Source: an uncultured Actinomycetes bacterium
GTDB lineage: Bacteria > Actinomycetota > Actinomycetes > Nanopelagicales > Nanopelagicaceae
DNA: 11,656 bases
Reading direction: 5' to 3'
Assembly: GCA_903916775.1 (NCBI GenBank)
Contig: CAIWXY010000102.1
Coordinates: 1 to 11,656 of the forward strand
Both the position numbers and the translations under genes were made by a program. Below are positions 1 through 4,865 of the stretch, piece by piece (within the stretch, counting starts at the first letter, position 1; every line of letters begins with the position of its first letter). The notes beneath the pieces are model-generated. The model worked only from the letters and a program-made list of their open reading frames with translations, ran no database searches and was not told the DNA's origin.

Positions 1-89
1 CGGCTTAATGGACGGCAACCCTCCACCACGGTGGGGTGCTCCGGGTGAAGACCAGGTCGATTGCACAGTGCAATTGGCAAGCGTGGGCC
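1..89 (+). promoter_or_regulatory. SAM-IV riboswitch aptamer, 5' end cut off by the window
   Basis: This is a cis-acting RNA that senses S-adenosylmethionine in the leader of metY. The core GGCAACCCTCCACC, then GGTGGGGTGCTCCGGGTGA and GACCAGGT, followed by a variable hairpin and GGCAAGCGTGGG, matches the SAM-IV pattern I recall from actinobacterial sulfur genes. The stem 21-26/31-36 closes on the loop CACG. The variable hairpin is a perfect 7-bp inverted repeat (60-66 with 68-74). Roughly the first 20-25 nt of the aptamer lie upstream of the window, so the first helix cannot be drawn in full. In this class SAM binding lowers expression. Its position directly before metY and metX supports the call. 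Confidence 0.9.
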
Positions 90-170
90 ATAAAAGCCTG
101 TATTTAATGGGGTATACCCCTATTAAAAGCCAGCTTTTGTGGACCCTCTTACATACACCGGAGGTTAGAA
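90..170 (+). promoter_or_regulatory. metY leader / putative riboswitch expression platform and ribosome binding site
   Basis: This stretch links the SAM-IV aptamer to the metY start. It holds the perfect palindrome GGGGTATACCCC (109-120) and an inverted repeat AAAAGC/GCTTTT (125-130 with 133-138). An upstream copy of AAAAGC (92-97) could pair with the same GCTTTT, so alternative folds are possible. A good Shine-Dalgarno GGAGG (160-164) sits 6 nt before the ATG. A short CCTC (145-148) could pair with its GAGG. There is no T-tract, so translational control is more likely than termination. That is inference; no fold was computed. Confidence 0.5.
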
Positions 171-1490
171 ATGTCCTTTAATTCAAAGCAAGCTTCATTC
201 GAAACTCGCCAAATCCATGCGGGCCAGGTTCCCGATCCTTCAACAGGCGCTCGCGCGCTACCGTTGTTTCAGACTACGGCTTACACATTTCGCGATACCA
301 AGCACGCTGCAGATCTCTTCGGATTAGCCGAACTTGGAAATATCTACACCCGCTTGATGAATCCAACACAAGACGCTGTTGAGCAACGTGTTGCAGCACT
401 CGAAGGCGGAGTCGCAGCCCTTCTTGTCGCATCAGGTTCTGCAGCAACAACGTATGCAATTCTTAACGTTGCAGAAGCTGGCGATCATATAGTTTCTTCA
501 CCAAGTCTTTATGGCGGAACCTACAACTTGTTCCACTACACCCTCAAGAAATTTGGCATCGATGTAACGTTCGTCGAGAACCCAGACGATCCAGAGTCTT
601 GGCGTAAAGCAGTTCGCCCAAACACCAAAGCGTTCTTCGGCGAGACAATCTCTAATCCAAAGAATGACCTTTTGGATATTGAGACAGTTGCGCAGATTGC
701 TCATGACAATGGAGTTCCACTTATTGTCGATAACACCGTTGCGACACCATTTTTGATTCGCCCAATCGAACACGGTGCTGACGTTGTCATTCACTCTGCA
801 ACAAAGTTCCTTTCAGGTCATGGCAATTCAGTTGTCGGAGCGATCGTAGATTCCGGTAATTTCGATTACGCAAAGCAAGCTGCAAAATTCCCTGGCTTCA
901 ATCAACCAGACCCTAGCTACCATGGCCTTGTCTATGCACAAGCTCTTGGAGTTGGCTCAGCGTTTGGTGCCAACCTTTCTTACATCTTTAAAATCCGCCT
1001 GACTTTGCTCCGCGACACTGGAGCAGCGGTCAGCCCATTCAATGCTTGGCTGCTTGCTCAAGGTCTTGAGACTCTCTCACTTCGCATCGAACGCCATGTG
1101 CAAAATGCACAGGCTGTTGCAGAGTTTCTTGCATCGCATCCACAGGTGGAGAAAGTTAACTACGCTAACTTGCATTCATCACCTTGGAACAAGCTCGCCA
1201 AAAAATATGCACCAAATGGAACCGGTGCAGTCCTTTCCTTTGAAATCAAGGGCGGAATCGAAGCTGGCAAGAAATTTGTTGAGGGTCTAGAGCTGCATTC
1301 ACATGTGGCAAATATCGGTGATGTGCGCTCACTCGTGATCCATCCAGCATCAACAACCCACTCACAACTCACTGCCGAAGAGCAGGCAACTGCTGGTGTT
1401 ACACCAGGGTTGATCCGTCTCTCTGTTGGACTTGAGAACATTGCAGATATCAAGGCTGATATTGAAGGTGGTTTTGCAGCCGCTAAGTAA
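171..1490 (+). CDS. metY: O-acetylhomoserine sulfhydrylase (MetY), PLP-dependent
   Basis: This is a cytoplasmic Cys/Met-metabolism PLP enzyme. It replaces the acyl group of O-acetylhomoserine with sulfide to make homocysteine. The 439 residues are full length for the MetY branch. Visible landmarks are the N-terminal ETRQIHAGQ-PDPSTGARALPLFQTTAYTF block, the substrate-loop segment IYTRLMNPTQ (about 58-67), the SGSAAT phosphate-binding region (about 88-93), the cofactor-contacting D187 in VDNT, and the Schiff-base lysine K212 in HSATKF. The MetY-specific insert FNQPDPSYHGLVY and the RLSVGLEN block near the C-terminus are also present. The ATG at 171 has GGAGG 6 nt upstream. metX follows after 18 bp, so the two are presumably one transcript under the SAM-IV riboswitch. 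A cystathionine synthase role is less likely given the MetY insert and the metX neighbour. Confidence 0.96.
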   Translation: MSFNSKQASFETRQIHAGQVPDPSTGARALPLFQTTAYTFRDTKHAADLFGLAELGNIYTRLMNPTQDAVEQRVAALEGGVAALLVASGSAATTYAILNVAEAGDHIVSSPSLYGGTYNLFHYTLKKFGIDVTFVENPDDPESWRKAVRPNTKAFFGETISNPKNDLLDIETVAQIAHDNGVPLIVDNTVATPFLIRPIEHGADVVIHSATKFLSGHGNSVVGAIVDSGNFDYAKQAAKFPGFNQPDPSYHGLVYAQALGVGSAFGANLSYIFKIRLTLLRDTGAAVSPFNAWLLAQGLETLSLRIERHVQNAQAVAEFLASHPQVEKVNYANLHSSPWNKLAKKYAPNGTGAVLSFEIKGGIEAGKKFVEGLELHSHVANIGDVRSLVIHPASTTHSQLTAEEQATAGVTPGLIRLSVGLENIADIKADIEGGFAAAK

Positions 1491-1508
1491 GCGGGGCAAA
1501 ATAACGAT

Positions 1509-2627
1509 ATGTCCTTAAGCAAAAATTATTCTGTCACCGGGGCATGGTTAGAAAGCCATGCCCCGGGGGATAGAAAGTTCGCAAAGATTGGCGATCTTCA
1601 CCTTGAGTCAGGCGAGGTTCTTCCTGACATCACAATCGCTTATCAAACTTGGGGAACGCTCAACGAGGCGCGCGATAACGCTATTTTAGTTAACCATGCC
1701 ATGACGGGCTGGTCGGATGTTCCAGGTTGGTGGCCATCAATTGTCGGCCCTGGTCTTGCACTTGATAGCGACAAGTTTTTTATCATCTGTCCAAATGTCA
1801 TTGGTGGATGCCAAGGAAGCACGGGACCATCGTCACTAGCACCAGATGGAAAGCGCTGGGGTTCTCGATTTCCTACTGTCACAATTCGCGACATGGTTGC
1901 AGCTGAATTCGCGCTCACCAATCTTTTAAATATCAAGAGTTATGTATTAGCAGTGGGTCCATCACTTGGTGGTATGCGCTCACTCGAATGGGCGATAACT
2001 CATCCAGACCGAGTGAAGGCAATTTGCACGATTGGTTCCTCAGCCGTTGCCACCGGTGATCAAATCGGTGCCGCATCGATTCAAATTCGTGCGATCAAAG
2101 TTGACCCACATTTCAATAATGGCGACTACTACGAGCAAGAACAAGGTCCGCTAGAAGGTATGGGCATTGCCCGCAGAATTGCCCACCTTACCTACCGCAC
2201 CGAATCTGAGATGGATGTCCGATTCGGCCGAGAACTTCAAGGCGATGAGACCGGGCGGTATGCGGTCGAGTCCTATTTAGATCATCAAGCTGGCAAACTA
2301 GCCAAACGATTTGATGCCAATACCTACATCGTTCTGACTGAAGCTATGAATTCGCACGATGTTGGCCGAGGGCGTGGGGGAGTCGCTGCGGCTCTGGCCG
2401 GGATCACGATTCCTGTCTTGGTTGTCGGCCTGGACACCGATCGCCTCTTTCCCTTGCGTTTGCAGGAAGAGATCGTTGAATTGACCCCTACTGCCAAGCC
2501 GCTAGAGATCATTTCATCCCCTTTTGGCCACGATGGCTTCCTGATCGAAGTTGAAACCATGGGGGAGATGCTCCGAAGGGCCCTGTGGACAAGTTATAAT
2601 ATGGGTATCGATTCCACTGGTCAGTGA
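1509..2627 (+). CDS. metX: Homoserine O-acyltransferase (MetX, alpha/beta-hydrolase fold)
   Basis: This enzyme transfers an acyl group from acyl-CoA to homoserine, making the substrate for the MetY encoded upstream. The 372 residues match MetX length. The nucleophile is S152 in VGPSLGGM (family form usually G-S-M-G-G-M); the acid is probably D311 in GLDTDRLFP; the base is H341 in PFGHDGF. Other family blocks are CPNVIGGCQGSTGPSS (about 94-108) and NSHDVGRGRGG (about 281-291). HAMTG replaces the usual HALTG near residue 63. Acetyl specificity is the default, but some MetX proteins use succinyl-CoA and this was not resolved from sequence. The Shine-Dalgarno is weak (GGGG, 12 nt before the ATG), so translation may be coupled to metY, whose stop lies 18 bp upstream. 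Codons 10-20 contain a strong hairpin, listed separately. Confidence 0.95.
   Translation: MSLSKNYSVTGAWLESHAPGDRKFAKIGDLHLESGEVLPDITIAYQTWGTLNEARDNAILVNHAMTGWSDVPGWWPSIVGPGLALDSDKFFIICPNVIGGCQGSTGPSSLAPDGKRWGSRFPTVTIRDMVAAEFALTNLLNIKSYVLAVGPSLGGMRSLEWAITHPDRVKAICTIGSSAVATGDQIGAASIQIRAIKVDPHFNNGDYYEQEQGPLEGMGIARRIAHLTYRTESEMDVRFGRELQGDETGRYAVESYLDHQAGKLAKRFDANTYIVLTEAMNSHDVGRGRGGVAAALAGITIPVLVVGLDTDRLFPLRLQEEIVELTPTAKPLEIISSPFGHDGFLIEVETMGEMLRRALWTSYNMGIDSTGQ
1537..1566 (+). other. Perfect 11-bp GC-rich hairpin inside the 5' end of metX
   Basis: CCGGGGCATGG (1537-1547) and CCATGCCCCGG (1556-1566) are perfect reverse complements around an 8-nt loop, TTAGAAAG. The hairpin starts 28 nt after the metX ATG. 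No T-tract follows, so it is not a standard intrinsic terminator. It could slow ribosomes, protect the RNA or mark a processing site between metY and metX; none of these roles is shown by sequence alone. Confidence 0.75.
2595..2600 (+). promoter_or_regulatory. Candidate -10 box for rpoD inside the end of metX
   Basis: A perfect TATAAT lies about 58 nt before the rpoD GTG. It would place a transcription start near 2607 and a leader of about 50 nt. No convincing -35 hexamer is seen 16-18 nt upstream, where the sequence is GC-rich coding DNA. The match also encodes part of the MetX C-terminus (SYNMG), so it could be coincidental. It is the best local candidate for expression of rpoD independent of the met genes. 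Confidence 0.4.
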
Positions 2628-2657
2628 AGTTAGGCCAGGCAAACAAAAGGATGTTCC

Positions 2658-4208
2658 GTGGCTGTAGTTCGTGCGCCCAAAAAGGCCGCCAGTGCAACAA
2701 CTTCTTCAGCAACCAAGAAGAAGGCAACATCCGAAAAGAAAGCTGCGCCTGCAGCAAAGAAAGTTGTGGCTAAGAAGGCTGCCCCAGCTGCTAAGAAAGC
2801 TGTAGCGAAGAAGGCCGCCCCGGCCGCAAAAAAAGCTGATGTTAAGAAAGTTTCTACTGGTCCACGTCGTTTCCCAACTAAAGCAGAGCTTGAAGCCAAG
2901 AAAGCCGCTGAAGAAGCTGCTGCATTATTGGCAGGCGAGAAGAAGGCCGCTGGACCACGTCTTTTCCCAACTAAAGCAGAACTTGAGGCGAGGAAAGCTG
3001 CTGAAGAAGCTGCTAAGAATCCACCAAAAGTGGATCCACAACTCAAGCCTGAGGGCGCTGTAGAGAAAGCTGTTGATGAAGAGGCAGAACTCGAAGAGAT
3101 CGAACTCGAGGATATTGAAACTCTTATCGAAGAAGTAAAAGAGATTATTGCTGAAGAAGCTGAAGAGACTGACGCGGAAGATAAGACCGAAGTACGTGTC
3201 ATCAATGTAGCTGAAGAATCTCAGAACGAAGAGAACGCTTTCACGATTAAAGATTCTGAAGAAGACGATGCTCCAGCTCAGACAGTAATGACTGCTGGTG
3301 CAACAGCTGACCCAGTGAAGGATTACCTCAAGCTGATCGGTCGTGTTCCTCTTCTTAATGCCGAGATGGAAGTTGAGCTTTCACTCCAAGTTGAAGCTGG
3401 TCTCTTTGCCGAAGAGAAGATTTTGAATGATAAGAAGCTCGATAAGAAGACCAAGCGCGAGTATGAGCAGCTTGTCTTGCAGGGTCGTCGCGCTAAGAAT
3501 CACCTTCTTGAAGCGAACCTTCGCCTGGTTGTCTCGCTCGCTAAGCGTTACACCGGTCGCGGAATGTTGTTCTTGGATCTTATTCAAGAAGGTAACTTGG
3601 GCTTGATCCGTGCAGTTGAGAAGTTCGACTACACAAAGGGCTACAAGTTCTCAACCTATGCAACCTGGTGGATTCGCCAAGCGATCACACGTGCGATGGC
3701 TGACCAAGCTCGCACCATTCGTATTCCCGTACATATGGTTGAAGTCATCAACAAGCTTGCTCGTGTTCAGCGCCAGATGCTCCAGGATCTAGGTCGCGAA
3801 CCAACCCCAGAAGAGCTTGCTAAAGAACTTGATATGACGCCTGAAAAGGTCGTCGAAGTTCAGAAGTATGGCCGCGAACCGATTTCTCTACATACGCCAC
3901 TAGGCGAAGAAGGAGATTCTGAGTTCGGTGATTTGATTGAAGATTCAGAGGCGATCGTTCCTGCCGATGCAGTTTCATTCACATTGCTTCAAGAGCAACT
4001 TCATTCGGTACTCGATACGCTCTCTGAGCGCGAGGCTGGAGTGGTTGCAATGCGCTTTGGTTTAACTGATGGTCAGCCTAAGACTCTTGATGAGATTGGC
4101 AAGGTTTACGGAGTTACTCGTGAGCGTATTCGCCAGATCGAGTCTAAGACGATGTCAAAGTTGCGCCACCCATCACGTTCACAAGTACTCCGCGATTATC
4201 TCGACTAG
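2658..4208 (+). CDS. rpoD: Primary (housekeeping) RNA polymerase sigma factor, SigA/HrdB type
   Basis: This is the essential sigma-70 subunit that directs RNA polymerase to -35/-10 promoters. Of 516 residues, about 1-120 are Lys/Ala-rich with tandem repeats and 130-207 are strongly acidic, a layout typical of actinobacterial primary sigmas. Region 1.2 begins at DPVKDYLKLIGRVPLL (about 218). Region 2 spans NLRLVVSLAKRYTGRGM through KFSTYATWWIRQAITRA (about 287-346), with the promoter-melting aromatics in TYATWWIRQ. Region 3 begins near ARTIRIPVHM (about 351). Region 4 carries the -35-binding helix-turn-helix TLDEIGKVYGVTRERIRQIE (about 476-495) and ends SQVLRDYLD. The GTG start is fixed by AAAAGGA at 2645-2651, 6 nt upstream; an ATG at 2651 is in another frame. 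metX ends 30 bp upstream with no terminator between. The gene could be called sigA or hrdB. Confidence 0.97.
   Translation: MAVVRAPKKAASATTSSATKKKATSEKKAAPAAKKVVAKKAAPAAKKAVAKKAAPAAKKADVKKVSTGPRRFPTKAELEAKKAAEEAAALLAGEKKAAGPRLFPTKAELEARKAAEEAAKNPPKVDPQLKPEGAVEKAVDEEAELEEIELEDIETLIEEVKEIIAEEAEETDAEDKTEVRVINVAEESQNEENAFTIKDSEEDDAPAQTVMTAGATADPVKDYLKLIGRVPLLNAEMEVELSLQVEAGLFAEEKILNDKKLDKKTKREYEQLVLQGRRAKNHLLEANLRLVVSLAKRYTGRGMLFLDLIQEGNLGLIRAVEKFDYTKGYKFSTYATWWIRQAITRAMADQARTIRIPVHMVEVINKLARVQRQMLQDLGREPTPEELAKELDMTPEKVVEVQKYGREPISLHTPLGEEGDSEFGDLIEDSEAIVPADAVSFTLLQEQLHSVLDTLSEREAGVVAMRFGLTDGQPKTLDEIGKVYGVTRERIRQIESKTMSKLRHPSRSQVLRDYLD
2742..2837 (+). repeat. In-frame Ala/Pro/Lys repeats in the sigma factor head
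   Basis: The 12-residue unit AAPAAKK-x-V-AKK occurs twice in full (residues 29-40 and 41-52), followed by a partial third copy, AAPAAKKA (53-60). The codons have diverged between copies (gcc/gca/gct, aag/aaa), so the repeat is stronger at protein than at DNA level. The composition resembles the lysine/alanine tails of histone-H1-like bacterial DNA-binding proteins. A nonspecific DNA- or RNA-contacting role is plausible but inferred. Confidence 0.85.
2859..3014 (+). repeat. Duplicated 21-residue module in the sigma factor head
   Basis: Two near-identical modules of the form GPR-x-FPTKAELEA-x-KAAEEAA lie at residues 68-88 and 99-119. They differ only at two positions (R/L and K/R) and repeat with a 31-residue period. 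Each looks like a short basic segment leading into a charged helix. The first runs 2859-2921 and the second 2952-3014. Conservation of FPTKAELEA in both copies suggests selection on the motif rather than a loose low-complexity linker. Confidence 0.85.
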
Positions 4209-4232
4209 TGGTTGAGGGGATTAGCGCTAGCT

Positions 4233-4421
4233 ATGAGTGAGAACGCGAAGATTTACGTCAATCCCAAAAGTGGCTCGATTCGAGTCACCGGGGTTGTCGA
4301 TTTTGTCGATAGCGATGGGGTTGTGACCTCATCAATGGAAAATCCAAAATTCTGCGGATGCGGGCATAGCAAAGAGAAACCATTTTGTGATGGCTCACAT
4401 AAGGATTTTCCTAAAGATTAA
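4233..4421 (+). CDS. CDGSH-type [2Fe-2S] iron-sulfur protein
   Basis: This is a 62-residue protein with one complete CDGSH motif, C-G-C-x6-P-F-C-D-G-S-H. The cluster ligands are C41, C43, C52 and H56 (three Cys, one His), as in mitoNEET-like proteins. Such small bacterial proteins bind a redox-active, labile [2Fe-2S] cluster; the physiological partner is unknown. No signal peptide or membrane helix is visible, so it is probably cytoplasmic. I chose the ATG at 4233 over a TTG at 4212, because the GAGGGG at 4214-4219 would lie inside the longer reading frame and the extra residues (MRGLALA) are not family-like. Its spacing to that GAGGGG is long, 13 nt. It starts 24 bp after rpoD and is probably cotranscribed with it. 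Confidence 0.9.
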   Translation: MSENAKIYVNPKSGSIRVTGVVDFVDSDGVVTSSMENPKFCGCGHSKEKPFCDGSHKDFPKD

Positions 4422-4436
4422 TTACTTTTAATTAAT
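4417..4436. repeat. Perfect AT-only inverted repeat across two convergent stop codons
   Basis: ATTAATTA (4417-4424) and TAATTAAT (4429-4436) are perfect reverse complements around the loop CTTT. The element contains the TAA of the CDGSH gene and the TAA of the opposing zinc protein. All stem pairs are A-T, so it would be a weak terminator, but it is the only symmetrical element between the two genes. A bidirectional 3'-end signal is possible. Confidence 0.5.
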
Positions 4437-4650
4437 GCGAAGAAGGTGTTTCGACCAACTTGCTGGTCTCATCTTGAATATTTGCAGCAACGGTCTTAAG
4501 ACGGTCTGAATACTCCTTGGCATGGTGAGCACAGAATAGAAGCTCTCCGCCGTTCAGAAGGGTGGCACGGACATATGCCTGCGCTCCACAGCGATCGCAA
4601 CGATCTACTGCGTTGAGTGGTGTCTGCTCGAGAATTACTTGCTCGCTCAT
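4432..4650 (-). CDS. Small DUF7455-type zinc-ribbon-like protein
   Basis: This 72-residue cytoplasmic protein carries C18-x2-C21 (DRCDRCGAQA) and C40-x-H42-H43 (FCAHHA), a CxxC...CxHH set that probably binds one zinc ion. The pattern DRCDRCGAQAYVRATL...LLFCAHH is characteristic of a conserved actinobacterial family found beside the primary sigma factor and topoisomerase IV genes. Its function is not known to me. Two in-frame ATGs exist. AAGGAG at 4657-4662 (minus strand) abuts the upstream ATG (4656) but lies 6 nt before the ATG at 4650, so the shorter start is preferred. It converges on the CDGSH gene and diverges from parE. Confidence 0.88.
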   Translation of the reverse strand: MSEQVILEQTPLNAVDRCDRCGAQAYVRATLLNGGELLFCAHHAKEYSDRLKTVAANIQDETSKLVETPSSH

Positions 4651-4865
4651 GGACATCTCCTTTTCCTTCGTCGCTCTCGCGCCTTCTGCTGAACTAGCTG
4701 TTCGCTAATGGGTTAACAGTAAAGCATTGGACTTTATTCCGCCTGCGAATATCTTGCGAAAACTGATTCTTATTACCCATTTATTACCTATTTCACCTAA
4801 AAAGTTGGTGCAATGCGGCGCCAGAAGCACGATTTCGGTCGGGTGGCTCGATAACCTTGCCTCTT
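4651..4865. promoter_or_regulatory. Divergent intergenic region between the zinc protein and parE
   Basis: These 215 bp must hold the promoters of both divergent genes. The right half is AT-rich and carries the direct repeats listed separately. Immediately before parE no Shine-Dalgarno is seen; a TANNNT-type hexamer, TAACCT (4852-4857), ends 8 nt before the ATG, the geometry of an actinobacterial leaderless transcript. No good -35 accompanies it. For the minus-strand gene I see no confident -35/-10 pair. Confidence 0.4.
4770..4800. repeat. 11-bp-phased direct repeats upstream of parE
   Basis: TTATTACC occurs at 4770-4777 and 4781-4788, followed by a degenerate third unit TTTCACCTA (4791-4799). 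The first two copies are spaced exactly 11 bp, about one helical turn. They lie 70-95 bp before parE. Such phasing suits a protein binding one DNA face. They do not match a DnaA box well. Confidence 0.5.

Noticed and set aside
1160..1522. 120-residue minus-strand frame across the metY/metX junction
   Set aside because: It is antisense to two firmly identified genes, with no start signal or family motif.
2651..2680. ATG at 2651 as the sigma factor start
   Set aside because: It is in a different frame from the sigma factor and overlaps the AAAAGGA ribosome binding site; that short frame soon ends.
2630..3205. 191-residue open frame on the minus strand opposite the sigma factor head
   Set aside because: It is the complement of the Lys/Ala/Glu-rich repeats, giving a Ser/Ala/Phe low-complexity product. 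It has no family features and lies inside a certain gene.
4212..4232. TTG-initiated longer form of the CDGSH protein
   Set aside because: The likely ribosome binding site lies inside this extension, and MRGLALA is not seen as part of the family fold.
4651..4656. Upstream ATG of the DUF7455-type protein
   Set aside because: It directly abuts AAGGAG with no spacing, whereas the next ATG has the ideal 6 nt.
4770..4800. Replication-origin-like DnaA boxes near parE
   Set aside because: TTATTACC does not match TTATCCACA-type boxes well, and no cluster or dnaA/dnaN neighbour is present.
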